64,000 nucleotides of DNA from Noviherbaspirillum malthae (GCF_015352985.1 NZ_JACYXF010000001.1:496001-560000); one strand, 5' to 3'. Shown: positions 48,599 through 57,347, numbered from the stretch's first letter. Notes: generated from the sequence alone by a model not told the origin. Numbers and translations: made by a program.

Positions 48599-51232
48599 AT
48601 GGCTTCTGCAATCATTGTTTTCTCTCATCTGCGTTGGGATTTCGTATTCCAGCGTCCGCAACATCTGCTGTCGCGCCTGGCCAAGCACTATCCGATCGTG
48701 ATCGTGGAAGAGCCGGTGTACGACGAGGAGAAGACCTTCCTCAAGACCTATTCGCCGGCGCCCAACATCCTGGTGTGCCAGCCCCATACGCCGGTCAGCA
48801 TGCCCGGCTTTCACGACGACCAGCTGCCGCATCTGCAGAAGCTGCTGCGCCAGCTGGTTGCCGATTACGAAGACCACATGGCCTGGTTCTACACGCCGAT
48901 GGCGCTGCCGCTGCTGCAGGAACTCAAGCCGCGCCTGGTGGTGTACGACTGCATGGATGAACTGGCTGCTTTCAAGAACGCGCCCAAGCAACTTCTCCAG
49001 AGGGAGAGCGCCTTGCTGAAGGTGGCCGATCTCGTTTTCACCGGCGGGCAGAGCCTGTACCGTTCCAAGCGGGACCGCCATCCGAACGTGCATTGCTTTC
49101 CGAGCAGCGTCGACCGCGCGCATTTCGTGCAGGCACTCGACCGCACCAATTCCCATCCCGCGCATCGCGAGATTCCCGGGCCGCGCCTCGGCTTCTACGG
49201 CGTGATCGACGAACGCTTCGACACCGAGCTGCTCGGCAGCCTGGCCGACGCGCATCCGATGTGGCAGATCGTGCTGGTGGGGCCGGTGGTGAAGATCGAT
49301 CCCGCGACACTGCCGCAGCGCGCCAACATCCATTATCTCGGCCAGCAGCCCTACGAGGCGCTACCCCAGTTCCTCGCCGGCTGGGATGTCTGCCTGCTGC
49401 CGTTCGCGATGAACGAGTCGACGCGCTTCATCAGCCCGACCAAGACGCTCGAATACATGGCGGCGGAGCTGCCCATCGTCAGCACGCCGGTCACCGACGT
49501 GGCGTCCTGCTACAGCGATATCGTCGCCATCGCCGGCGATGCCGAAAGCTTCATCGCCGCCTGCGAAGCGGCGCTGCTGGCGCCGCCGGAAGAGCATGCG
49601 CGCAAGGTCGAGGGCATGCGCCGCGTGCTGGCCGCCACCTCCTGGGACTCCACCGTCGAGCAGATGCGCGCGCTGATCGATACCACGCCGCGCCGGCAGG
49701 ATATTCCTCTCATCGAACCGGCCGCCGCGCCGGTGACGATCGACGAGAGCGAGACCCCCAACGTCAACCTGCTGCGCCGCGACGAAGCCAATCGCTTTGC
49801 CAAGACGGCCATCATCGGCGCCGGTCCGACGGGGCTGTCCGCTGCCTATCACCTCGGCCACGACGCTGTGCTGTTCGAGAAGAACGACATGGTCGGCGGC
49901 TGGTGCCGCTCCATCCGCGACAAGGGCTTTACCTTCGATCATGCGGGCCACATCATGTTTTCCGACGATCCCTATGTGCTGGAGCTGTACGACATCCTGC
50001 TCGGATCGAACGTGCACTGGCAGGACCGGGAAGCCTGGATCTACAGCAAGAACGTCTACACCCGCTATCCCTTCCAGGGCGCGCTGTACGGCCTGCCGCC
50101 GGAAGTGGTGAAGGAATGCATCATGGGTGCGGTGGAAGCGCGCTATGGCGCTGCCAAGCCGGGACAGCCGGCAGGACCGGCAGCGAAGGCCAGCGACTGC
50201 TGCGGCGACGGCAGCGTGGCGCTGGCGTTCACCAGCGACGGCACCAACATCGCGTCGCTGGAAAAGCGCGGCCCGGCGAACTTCGAGGAATTCATTTACC
50301 AGGTGTGGGGCGCCGGCATCGCCAAGCATTTCGCGATTCCCTACAACCGCAAGCTGTGGGCGGTGCCGCTGACCGAGATGGAAACCTCCTGGCTGGGCGG
50401 CAGGGTCCCGCTGCCCGATCTGGAACAGATCATTACCGGCGCGCTGGAACCGGCCGCCAAGCCGATGGGGCCGAACGCGCGCTTCGGCTATCCGCTGCGC
50501 GGCGGCTTCCAGGCGCTGGTGTCGGGCTTCGTGCCGCACATCAAGGGCACGATAGAACTCAATGCCGACATCGCCGCCGTCTCGCCGAGGCAGCACCTGC
50601 TGACGCTGGCCGACGGCCGCCGCTATGAATACGAAAGCCTGATCAGCACCATGCCGCTGCCGGAACTGGTGAAGATCATCGGCGACGAGGCGCCGGAGGA
50701 AGTGAAGCGGGCGGCCGACGGACTCAAGCATATCTCGGTGCGCTGCGTGAATCTCGCCGTGGCGCGGGAAAACATCACCGACAAGCACTGGATCTACTAT
50801 CCCGAAGACACGACCGTCTTCCACCGCATTTTCGTGCAGGGCAATGCCAGCCCGGAATGCAATGCGCCCGGCGGCTTCGGCATCACCTGCGAGATCAGCT
50901 ATTCGCCGGACTACAAGCCGCTGCCGCTCGACGGGCAGGAACTGATCAACCGCTGCATCGAGGACTGCATCAAGGTCGGCATCTTCAATGAGGATGACAA
51001 GGTCATCGTGGCCAATGAAGTGGACATGCCGTATGCGTATGTGATCTACGATCATGCCCGAGCGAAGAACGTCGAGACCATCAGGTCGTGGCTGGCGATG
51101 TACGACATCATCCTCGCCGGCCGCTACAGTGAATGGGAATACTACAACTCCGACCATGCCTTCATCGCCGGCAAGAAGGCGGCGGAAGCGGTGAAGTGGG
51201 CGGAGAGGAAGAGTGCGGTGGCGGCGGAGTGA
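48599..51232 (+). CDS. Fusion of a glycosyltransferase and a UDP-galactopyranose-mutase-like flavoprotein
   Basis: This is an 877-residue cytoplasmic protein with two enzymes in one chain. Residues about 1-370 are a GT-B glycosyltransferase (FSHLRWDFVFQRPQHLLSRL; YDCMDELAAF; the donor-site region SPTKTLEYMAAELPIVST). Residues about 400-877 are an FAD/NAD(P)-binding amine-oxidase-like domain resembling UDP-galactopyranose mutase (AIIGAGPTGLSAAYHLG; FDHAGHIMFSDDPYV; WAVPLTEMETSWLGGRVP). The pair is often encoded by separate genes. It probably makes and transfers an unusual sugar for a surface glycan. An internal DCCGDG segment between them is unusual. The start MASAIIVFS is preceded by AAGGAG. 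The gene stands alone, followed by a complex palindrome. Confidence 0.88.
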   Translation: MASAIIVFSHLRWDFVFQRPQHLLSRLAKHYPIVIVEEPVYDEEKTFLKTYSPAPNILVCQPHTPVSMPGFHDDQLPHLQKLLRQLVADYEDHMAWFYTPMALPLLQELKPRLVVYDCMDELAAFKNAPKQLLQRESALLKVADLVFTGGQSLYRSKRDRHPNVHCFPSSVDRAHFVQALDRTNSHPAHREIPGPRLGFYGVIDERFDTELLGSLADAHPMWQIVLVGPVVKIDPATLPQRANIHYLGQQPYEALPQFLAGWDVCLLPFAMNESTRFISPTKTLEYMAAELPIVSTPVTDVASCYSDIVAIAGDAESFIAACEAALLAPPEEHARKVEGMRRVLAATSWDSTVEQMRALIDTTPRRQDIPLIEPAAAPVTIDESETPNVNLLRRDEANRFAKTAIIGAGPTGLSAAYHLGHDAVLFEKNDMVGGWCRSIRDKGFTFDHAGHIMFSDDPYVLELYDILLGSNVHWQDREAWIYSKNVYTRYPFQGALYGLPPEVVKECIMGAVEARYGAAKPGQPAGPAAKASDCCGDGSVALAFTSDGTNIASLEKRGPANFEEFIYQVWGAGIAKHFAIPYNRKLWAVPLTEMETSWLGGRVPLPDLEQIITGALEPAAKPMGPNARFGYPLRGGFQALVSGFVPHIKGTIELNADIAAVSPRQHLLTLADGRRYEYESLISTMPLPELVKIIGDEAPEEVKRAADGLKHISVRCVNLAVARENITDKHWIYYPEDTTVFHRIFVQGNASPECNAPGGFGITCEISYSPDYKPLPLDGQELINRCIEDCIKVGIFNEDDKVIVANEVDMPYAYVIYDHARAKNVETIRSWLAMYDIILAGRYSEWEYYNSDHAFIAGKKAAEAVKWAERKSAVAAE

Positions 51233-51624
51233 GCGAGGGTTGCGCAAGGCATGCCTTGCGCTCGCGAACTCGGAGCGGCTTGCAAGCCGCGAGGTGGACG
51301 GTATGACACTAGAGAACGCTCCTCCCCCTTCAAGGGGGAGGTTGGGAGGGGGATGGGTGCAAACGGCGTACTGACCCCATCCCCGCCCCAGCCCTCCCCT
51401 TGAAGGGGAGGGGGCTAAATTCCACGCCAACCCGTCCACCTCGCCGCTTGCAAGCGGCTCCGACTGCGCAGGCGCAACGCATGCGTTGCGAAACCCCTGC
51501 TACGTCCACCTCGCCGCCTGCAAGCGGCAAGGTAGTGCAGCCAAAAATATCGCAAACGCAACCCCACGGGAACACCCCCGCCGGACGCAGGGTCAAACTC
51601 GCGTCGACTCCCGGAGAACCGATC
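51233..51624. other. Gap filled by nested palindromic repeats
   Basis: 392 bases between the fusion gene and the first PRC-barrel gene, almost all made of the repeats described at 51241-51490 and 51504-51533. No sigma-54 site with correct spacing was found here. Confidence 0.6.
51241..51490. repeat. Compound nested palindrome (about 250 bp) including repeat copy B
   Basis: From outside in: GCGCAAGGCATGCCTTGCGC answers GCGCAACGCATGCGTTGCG; CGGAGCGGCTTGCAAGCCGC followed by GAGGTGGACG answers CGTCCACCTC and GCCGCTTGCAAGCGGCTCCG; and at the centre lies dispersed repeat copy B (51316-51416, CTCCCCCTTCAAGGGGGAG and CCTCCCCTTGAAGGGGAGG). Each block is itself a palindrome and the blocks are mirrored, so the whole can fold as one cruciform. 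A third partial copy of the GTCCACCTCGCCGC block is at 51504-51533. Confidence 0.75.
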
Positions 51625-52224
51625 ATGAAGCCCATCCCCGCCGCGCTGCTGCTGGCCCTGCTGCTGCCCGCCGCTCATGCACAGGAGCAAAGGCGCGAAT
51701 CCCCGGCGCCGTCCAATACCGCTTCCAATCCCGCGCCTGCGACCCGCTCCGCCAAGCCTTCGCCCCAGCAGGCCAATCTCTACCGCAGCACCAAGATCAT
51801 CGGCACCACGCTGCGCGATGCGAAGGAAAAGAAGATCGGCAATATCAAGGACCTGGTGCTCGACCGCGAACGCGGCGAGATTGCCTATGCGGTGGTCAGC
51901 TTCGGCGGCGTTCTCGGCGTGGGCCGCAAGCTGCATGCGATCCCGTGGCAGGCGCTGGAAGTCGGCGATGACGGCCGGCATTACATTCTTCATGCGGACC
52001 GCGAAACCATCAACCAGGCACCCAGCTTCGACATGGCAAAGTGGCCCAACATGGCGGACCCGAAATGGAGCGGCGATATCGACCGCTACTGGAACCGCAT
52101 GGTGGGGCGCGGCCCGCTCAGCAGCAACAAGCTCACATCGGGCGTGCCCGCTCCGGGAAGCGGTGCGGCATCCAGCGGTCCGGGGACCGGTCCGCGAAGC
52201 GACATGCAAAGCAGCGGCCGCTGA
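51625..52224 (+). CDS. Exported PRC-barrel domain protein
   Basis: This encodes 199 residues with a signal peptide (MKPIPAALLLALLLPAAHAQ), a Pro/Ala/Ser linker, and a PRC-barrel domain at about 45-110 (KIIGTTLRDAKEKKIGNIKDLVLDRERGEIAYAVVSFGG). A WPNMADPKW motif follows and a Gly/Ser tail ends it. PRC-barrel domains occur in RimM and photosynthetic reaction centre H subunits and mediate protein contacts; secreted forms are common in stress islands and have no known reaction. It is 13 bases ahead of a second PRC-barrel gene that shares the WPxMADPxW motif, a tandem duplication. Confidence 0.82.
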   Translation: MKPIPAALLLALLLPAAHAQEQRRESPAPSNTASNPAPATRSAKPSPQQANLYRSTKIIGTTLRDAKEKKIGNIKDLVLDRERGEIAYAVVSFGGVLGVGRKLHAIPWQALEVGDDGRHYILHADRETINQAPSFDMAKWPNMADPKWSGDIDRYWNRMVGRGPLSSNKLTSGVPAPGSGAASSGPGTGPRSDMQSSGR

Positions 52225-52237
52225 GGAAAGCCGCCGC

Positions 52238-52675
52238 ATGACGCCTCCCAATTCTTCCATTGCGCGCCGGGTGCGCATCATCGGCGACAAGCCGAATTTC
52301 ACAGGCCCGGGACCGCAGGTGATCGCGGCGGAATCCCTGCAGGGCGAAAAGGTTCTCAATCCGCGCGGCGAGCGGCTCGGCGAGATCGAAGCCATCATGC
52401 TCGACGTGCCAACTGGCCGTATCGCCTATGCGGTCCTCGCCCATGGCGGCATCATGGGCATCGGCGACAAGCTGTTCGCCATTCCCTGGGAGGCGTTCAC
52501 GCTCGACGCCGAGCGCCGCTGCCTGGTGCTCGATGTCGATGAAGAGAGGCTGCGCAGGGCGCCCGGCTTCGACAAGGCGCACTGGCCCTCGATGGCCGAT
52601 CCGACCTGGTCCGCAGAAATCCATGATTATTATCGCGGCGCCGACAGCCAGGTGAAGTTTCAAAAGGGCATTTGA
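52238..52675 (+). CDS. PRC-barrel domain protein (tandem paralogue)
   Basis: This encodes 145 residues without a clear signal peptide. A PRC-barrel domain at about 35-100 (VLNPRGERLGEIEAIMLDVPTGRIAYAVLAHGG) precedes a WPSMADPTWSAEIHDYY segment matching the upstream paralogue. GAGGAAAG precedes the start. It is in one operon with the first PRC-barrel gene, and the DUF421 gene follows after about 160 bases. Absence of the signal peptide would place this copy in the cytoplasm. Confidence 0.82.
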   Translation: MTPPNSSIARRVRIIGDKPNFTGPGPQVIAAESLQGEKVLNPRGERLGEIEAIMLDVPTGRIAYAVLAHGGIMGIGDKLFAIPWEAFTLDAERRCLVLDVDEERLRRAPGFDKAHWPSMADPTWSAEIHDYYRGADSQVKFQKGI

Positions 52676-52837
52676 GCGACACCCCGGCACATCATTTCGC
52701 ATACACGCAGCGGTCCGCACAGGGCCGCGGGAAACACTCAAGCGTGTTCGGATGCATGCCCGTCAGGCAGTCCGAGCGTCGCCGCCTCGGCATCCATAGC
52801 CACATTCACGTCACAGCCTCAACCTCAAGGAGCCTTC

Positions 52838-53338
52838 ATGGAAAGCCTGCTTTCCGTCGACTGGAAAGAACTGTTTGCATTCAGCATGCCGCCCGCCGAA
52901 CTGATCGTGCGCGGGTCGGTGATGTACTGGTTCCTGTTCCTGATTTTCCGCTTCATCATCCGGCGCGATGTCGGCTCGGTAGGCATCGCCGATGTGCTGA
53001 TCCTGGTGATCGTGGCGGATGCATCCCAGAATGCGCTGGCCGGCGAATACACCAGCGTCAGCGACGGCATGGTGCTGGTGGCCACGCTCATCTTCTGGAA
53101 CGTGCTGCTGGACTGGGCCAGTTACCGGTTTCCCGGCTTTCGCCGCATGGCCGAGCCGAAGCCGCTTGAACTCGTGGAGAACGGGCGTCTCCTCAGGCGG
53201 AACATGCGCCGCGAATTCATCAGCGAGGACGAGATCTGGAGCAAGCTCAGGCAGGCGGGGATTGAGTCGCTCGACGAGGTCAAGCGCATGTACATTGAAT
53301 CCGACGGCCAGATCAGCGTGATCAAGCATCGCAAGTAG
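52838..53338 (+). CDS. DUF421 family membrane protein (YetF-like)
   Basis: This 166-residue protein has three N-terminal membrane helices (about 20-95; YWFLFLIFRFIIRRDVGSVG) and a cytoplasmic C-terminal domain (PLELVENGRLLRRNMRREFISEDEIWSKLRQAGIESLDEVKRMYIESDGQISV). This is the DUF421/YetF architecture; the role is unknown, although YetF-like proteins have been tied to spore or stress physiology. An AAGGAG site precedes the ATG. It may be co-transcribed with the PRC-barrel pair. Confidence 0.88.
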   Translation: MESLLSVDWKELFAFSMPPAELIVRGSVMYWFLFLIFRFIIRRDVGSVGIADVLILVIVADASQNALAGEYTSVSDGMVLVATLIFWNVLLDWASYRFPGFRRMAEPKPLELVENGRLLRRNMRREFISEDEIWSKLRQAGIESLDEVKRMYIESDGQISVIKHRK

Positions 53339-53403
53339 AGACAGGATCGGGAAGAAGAATCCTCGTGCAGGAAGACGCGCCGGCAGGGGCACCGGCCAGA
53401 CTC

Positions 53404-53432
53404 AAAAAAAACAGGGCAATTTTCATTGCCCT
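53404..53432 (-). terminator. Terminator of the leftward Ku/hemerythrin transcript
   Basis: On the minus strand CAGGGCAATGAAAATTGCCCTG is followed by a run of eight T. It lies about 200 bases past the Ku-like frame. Confidence 0.75.
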
Positions 53433-53629
53433 GAAAGCCGAACATCACACAGCTTCGCCTCGGTACTACATCACTAACCCACTACATCACCACACCAACA
53501 CATTCCTTCATTCGGTTCGACAGGCGTCGCGGCCTTGCGTTCTCGTTTTGCGTTCCCGTTATTGAGCTGCACCATCATCGACATGCATTTTTTTGCGAGG
53601 CGCAGTACTGCACATCGTTCCAACATGCC

Positions 53630-54277
53630 TCAACGCCGCCATGCGCTGCGGCGGCGCGATCCCTGAAGGCGGTGTGCCGCGCTGTCGCGGCGGAATCCTG
53701 CTGCACGCGGATGCAGGCTGCGCCTGAGGATCTGGCTCATGCAGAGATCGACCATGTCGTCATCCGCATCGTCGAAACAGTCATCGAGCTGTTCGACCAT
53801 GATTTCCGGCGCATTGCGAAAGCGCGGCGACTGGTCCGCAAGCGCCATCACGTCGTCGGGCAGATAGCGGTCGTCATGCCCGCCGCTGACGTCGATGCCG
53901 TCGGAAACGGGTGCGGCCATCATGGCCAGTTCCTGCGCTTCCAGCAGGTCTTCTTCCGGCACGCCGAAATGCGGACGCGAACCGCTCTCGCTGCTCCAGC
54001 GCAGCGTGTTGAGCACCAGCGACTGGCCTTCGGGCACCAGCGCGGCCAGATGCTGGCGGGCCTGGATCACGACATAGGCAATGCCGATCTTGCCGCTTTG
54101 CTGCAGCGTCTCGCGCAGCAGGGCATAGGCCCGCTCGCCGCCGGGAGCGGGCTGCAGGTAATACGGTCTTTCAAAATAATCGAACGGGATTTCCTGGGCC
54201 TCGACGAATGCCAGAATATCGACGGCATGGGTCGGTCTTGCGTGGGCGCTTTGTCGTTCCGTGTCAGGCAGAATCAC
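53630..54277 (-). pseudogene. Ku-domain protein lacking its N-terminal third (probable remnant)
   Basis: Bacterial Ku binds DNA ends for non-homologous end joining. Translation matches Ku from about residue 70 on: GRYIVILPDTE, then VDILAFVEAQEIPFDYFERPYYLQP, GGERAYALLRETLQQSGKIGIAYVVIQ, RQHLAALVPEGQSLVLNTLRW. The N-terminal 70 or so residues, part of the Ku ring, are missing and not found in other frames of the 200 bases before the hemerythrin gene. A GTG start with a good AGGAAGG site happens to exist inside IV of YIVIL, so a short product of 215 residues may be made. The frame remains open to 54436. The tail differs from the usual basic Ku C-terminus until the end (RLQGSRRRSAWRR). No ligD is in the window. 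Confidence 0.6.
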
Positions 54278-54477
54278 AATATACCTTCCTGGTGGTCGTC
54301 GGCATCGAAAACCGGGCGGTTGCCCGCTTCTTCCTGCCTGTCGGGACCGCGCCGCCTGCACCGGGCAGGCCGGGCGTCCCTCATCGTTCTCTCTTGACGT
54401 CGTTGCAAGTGCCGGAGATGCGCTCCGGCTTGCCAATGTCGCTGTCTGCGCAAAGATTCAGCACGAACCAGCGCGCA

Positions 54478-55086
54478 TCAATGCACGTTCTTGCGCGAGC
54501 TTGACTTGCTGCGGCTGCCGGATTCCTCCTCTTCCATTTCCTCGCCTTCAAGCGGAACGCCGAGCTCTTCATGCAAGGCCAGCTTGCGCTGCATCAGCTC
54601 TTCGCCGAGTTCGTCCAGATCCAAATCGGACTTCTTCACCTTGGCGAACAGTTCCTTTTCCTCCTCCTGGACGTGATGCTTCACATATTCGCCGAGGACG
54701 GTGAATTTCGCGTCGTACAGGTCATCGCCAGGCTGCATCGCGGAGAGTTCGCTGATGAGCTGCTTGGCCGACGCGTGTTCGACTTCGGCTTCATCCAGCA
54801 GGTCCATGTCGTCGATGGCATCGCGCGCGGCCGGATAGAAGATTTCCTCTTCGATCTGCGCATGGATGGTCAATGCGGCGCAGGCTGTTTCGACCAGCAG
54901 CTGCTTGGCCTCGTCATCCTCGTCGCCCTTGTCCTTCATCTTCTCGAATTCGTCGAACAGGTCGTTGACCATGCGGTGGTCGGCGATCAGCAGCTTGATG
55001 GCGTCCATGCTTTTGGATGCGGACGCGGCATGCTGAGCGGACTTCGACGACTTGGAAGTGCTTTTGGATGTTGCGTTACGTGGCAT
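54478..55086 (-). CDS. Hemerythrin (HHE) domain protein
   Basis: This 202-residue cytoplasmic protein has a Lys/Ser/Ala-rich N-terminal tail (NATSKSTSKSSKS) and a four-helix HHE domain with the expected His and Glu ligands (LIADHRMVNDLFDEF; TIHAQIEEEIFYPAARD; EAEVEHASAKQL; VKHHVQEEEKELFAKV). The family binds a di-iron centre and is linked to oxygen, nitric oxide or iron stress. The C-terminal end is a charged Glu/Ser/Lys tail. A near-perfect sigma-54 promoter lies 38 bases upstream. The Ku remnant follows on the same strand. Confidence 0.9.
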   Translation of the reverse strand: MPRNATSKSTSKSSKSAQHAASASKSMDAIKLLIADHRMVNDLFDEFEKMKDKGDEDDEAKQLLVETACAALTIHAQIEEEIFYPAARDAIDDMDLLDEAEVEHASAKQLISELSAMQPGDDLYDAKFTVLGEYVKHHVQEEEKELFAKVKKSDLDLDELGEELMQRKLALHEELGVPLEGEEMEEEESGSRSKSSSRKNVH

Positions 55087-55395
55087 GGCTATCTCCTATC
55101 GATTGGCTACGTGGTGCCGGTATCGCAAGCTCCATGCCAACGCAGACTGGCGCGGCGGCAGCGTGAGGCGGTGCGCTGCGGCAGGGAAGAGCAGGCAGTT
55201 TGCAGTTCCAAATTTGCAATCGGCGGTAAAAGGTACAGCGAAGCCGTTGCGCATCCGGCTGCAAGGAACTTGTATAGACCGAAAGAATTTTTCTTTGGGC
55301 AACGCGCATGCGAGGCACAGGAAATCGAGGTTCCCCAAAAGGAAAATACTGCGAAAGGAAAGGATCCGGTGTCGCGAGACGTCCCCGGATCGGCA
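55087..55395. other. Region between hemerythrin gene promoter and GT9 gene
   Basis: 309 bases. The left end has the hemerythrin sigma-54 promoter; the DNA to its right (55170-55240) includes TTGCA repeats (TTTGCAGTTCCAAATTTGCAA) at a distance suitable for an activator site. The GT9 operon ends here. No gene is seen. Confidence 0.45.
55124..55139 (-). promoter_or_regulatory. Sigma-54 promoter of the hemerythrin-like gene
   Basis: On the minus strand TGGCATGGAGCTTGCG, matching the consensus at all key positions. The predicted start is about 27 bases before the start codon. Confidence 0.75.
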
Positions 55396-56508
55396 TCAGA
55401 GAGGAAGAAGCTGCAGCGGCTGTATCTGCTCGGTATCTTGCCGCTGCGGTACTGCATGCAGCAGCTCGAGCGCCGCGGAGACCACCCGGTCCGGATCGAC
55501 CTTGGTCAGGCAATGATGATGCCCTTGCGGACAGATGCTCTTGTAGCAGTTGCGGCACGGAACGTCATGGTAGAGCACCCTGTTCGCGACCTGCCAGGGC
55601 GTGTGCTGGGGGTTGGTCAGCGCATACAGGTCCACCACCGGCGTACCGACGGCCGCGGCGAGGTGCGCCGGACCGGTGTTGTTGGAGATGAGCAACGGGG
55701 CCAGGGATATCACGCCGGCGAGTTCTCCCAGGCTGAGCTTGCCTGCGAGCGAAAAGGCTTGCGGCAGGCCGTCGCGGATGTCGTCGATCAGCCCGGCTTC
55801 ATCACGGCCGCCGGTAAAGAGGAGCGGGCAGTCGAGCCGTTCCGCCAGCCGCTGTGCCGCAGCCTTCCAGTGCGCGGGCGGGTAGCGCCGCGATTGCGCG
55901 GTGGCGCCGGGATGCATGACGATCCACGGCCGCTCGCTGCCGACGCCGATGGCGCCGAGCAGGTTGCGCGCGGCTTCCATGTCCTGCGGCGGGACCGAGA
56001 ACGACATGCGTTCATCATCGGCCGTGGCGCCGACGCTCGCAACGAGATCCAGCTGCCGCCGCACCTCGTGCCGTACGATTTCATCGGGCTCGGGATCGCG
56101 CACCCAGTGCGAGAGCATCTGGTAGGGGTTCTCCCGGCAGTGCGCCAGGCGCAGCGGTATGCCGGCGAGGTAGCACATCATCGCGGCGGGCAGGGGGTTC
56201 TGGCTGTAGACGGTGAAGATTACGGCGGCGTCGTAGCCGCCTTGCGACAGCCGCGCGATCATGTTCATGTCATCGGCGGGCGAGTGGACCGCGCTGCTTT
56301 TCATCCACGGCGCCGCATATTCGATCACTTCGTCGATTTCCGGCACATGCCGGGCGGCGGCCGCGCCGCTGGCCGAAGTGAGCAGGGTAATGCTGCTGCC
56401 GGGATGCGATTGCTTCAGTGCCCGGATGGCCGGCGTGCTCATCAGCACATCGCCCATGTAATCGAGGCGGATGCAGAGAATCCGCCGCACGTTGTTCCAT
56501 TGTTTCAT
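55396..56508 (-). CDS. Glycosyltransferase family 9 (heptosyltransferase-like)
   Basis: This 370-residue GT-B enzyme of the LPS heptosyltransferase family opens with RRILCIRLDYMGDVLMSTPAIRALKQSHPG, has a donor domain with PWIVMHPGATAQSRRYPPAHW and the conserved ISNNTGPAHLAAAVGTPVVDLYA motif. It probably adds heptose to a glycan. It contains a Cys-rich segment near the end (VPCRNCYKSICPQGHHHCL) also seen in some family members. It is the last gene of the GT4-SDR-gmhB-GT9 series. Confidence 0.9.
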   Translation of the reverse strand: MKQWNNVRRILCIRLDYMGDVLMSTPAIRALKQSHPGSSITLLTSASGAAAARHVPEIDEVIEYAAPWMKSSAVHSPADDMNMIARLSQGGYDAAVIFTVYSQNPLPAAMMCYLAGIPLRLAHCRENPYQMLSHWVRDPEPDEIVRHEVRRQLDLVASVGATADDERMSFSVPPQDMEAARNLLGAIGVGSERPWIVMHPGATAQSRRYPPAHWKAAAQRLAERLDCPLLFTGGRDEAGLIDDIRDGLPQAFSLAGKLSLGELAGVISLAPLLISNNTGPAHLAAAVGTPVVDLYALTNPQHTPWQVANRVLYHDVPCRNCYKSICPQGHHHCLTKVDPDRVVSAALELLHAVPQRQDTEQIQPLQLLPL

Positions 56509-56588
56509 GCTGTTCTGTTCAGGTTGGCCTGCAGGCGCGGTGTTCCATTGATTCGGCCCGAAAAATGGTTCAAGTTTCGGCCGCTGAT

Positions 56589-56625
56589 CTCACCCTCTAC
56601 CTCCGGGAGAGGGCCGGGGTGAAGG
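56589..56625. repeat. Half-copy of a CCCTC...GGGAGAGGG-type repeat
   Basis: CACCCTCTACCTCCGGGAGAGGG followed by CCGGGGTGAAGG resembles another widespread GC-rich palindromic repeat type. Only one copy is in the window, between GT9 and gmhB. Confidence 0.35.
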
Positions 56626-56660
56626 TGTCCGGCTCAACATATTCTCGGGCCGGATCCATG

Positions 56661-56681
56661 CTGTCTACTGTCTACTGTCTA
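56661..56681. repeat. Triplicated heptamer CTGTCTA at the gmhB stop codon
   Basis: Three perfect tandem copies of CTGTCTA; the last supplies the gmhB stop codon (CTA on this strand). Copy number could vary by slippage but would not alter the protein much. Confidence 0.7.
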
Positions 56682-57290
56682 CTGGCTTGCCGCTTCACCG
56701 CCGGCGATGCCTTCCTTTTCGACGGCGGCGATCATGGTGGCGGCGGTGTAGAGATCGGGGGCGCTGAAGTGCGGCGTACGCAGCGGCGACACTTTCCATT
56801 CGGTCTCGTTGCCGTTGTCGATCAGCACGGTCTGGCATCCGGCGCGCCGTCCAGCCTCGACATCATGCAGGATGTCGCCGATCATCCATGAGCGCGACAG
56901 ATCGATCTCCAGCTCGCTCGCCGCGCGCAGCAGCATGCCCGGCATGGGCTTGCGGCAAGTGCAGGGCACCGCGTAGCGGCCGATCACGCCTTCGGGATGA
57001 TGCGGGCAGTAATGAAAGCCGTCGAGCACGACGCCGTACTGCGCCAGCAGGTCGGACAGGCGCTGGTGAACCGGGCCGAGTGCCGCTTCGGTGAACAGGC
57101 CTCTGGCCACGCCGGACTGATTGGTCACGACGATCAGAACAAAGCCGAGCTCCTGCAGGATCTGCAGCGCCTGTCCGGCTTGCCAGGTGAGTGCGATCAG
57201 TTCGGGATTGACGTTATAGGGAACGTCTTCGACGAGAGTGCCGTCCTTGTCGAGAAATATGGCGCGCTTGCTGGTTGTGCTGGTTGTCAT
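56679..57290 (-). CDS. gmhB: D-glycero-beta-D-manno-heptose-1,7-bisphosphate 7-phosphatase
   Basis: GmhB is a HAD-superfamily phosphatase that removes the C7 phosphate in ADP-heptose synthesis. The 203 residues have the HAD motif I (FLDKDGTLVEDVPY), motif II (VVTNQSGVARG), zinc-binding Cys/His residues (CPHHPEGVIGRYAVPCTCRKP) and motif III/IV (WMIGDILHDVEAGRRAGC). The gene lies between an SDR and a GT9 glycosyltransferase, supporting a heptose-containing glycan. No gmhA or hldE was seen nearby. Together with GT9 it fits an extra, not core, heptose pathway. Confidence 0.92.
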   Translation of the reverse strand: MTTSTTSKRAIFLDKDGTLVEDVPYNVNPELIALTWQAGQALQILQELGFVLIVVTNQSGVARGLFTEAALGPVHQRLSDLLAQYGVVLDGFHYCPHHPEGVIGRYAVPCTCRKPMPGMLLRAASELEIDLSRSWMIGDILHDVEAGRRAGCQTVLIDNGNETEWKVSPLRTPHFSAPDLYTAATMIAAVEKEGIAGGEAASQ

Positions 57291-57347
57291 GGAATGCGGC
57301 GCCGGCCGCGGCCGGCCTCATGGATTGTGATGCAGGGAAAGCGGTCG

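Noticed and set aside
52694..52712. CGGCACATCATTTCGCA ahead of the DUF421 gene
   Set aside because: GG and GC are one base too far apart; sigma-54 promoters are strict about this spacing. The DUF421 gene may be read from the PRC-barrel operon instead.
54410..54450. TTGGCAAGCCGGAGCGC on the minus strand ahead of the Ku remnant
   Set aside because: Spacing is off by one base.
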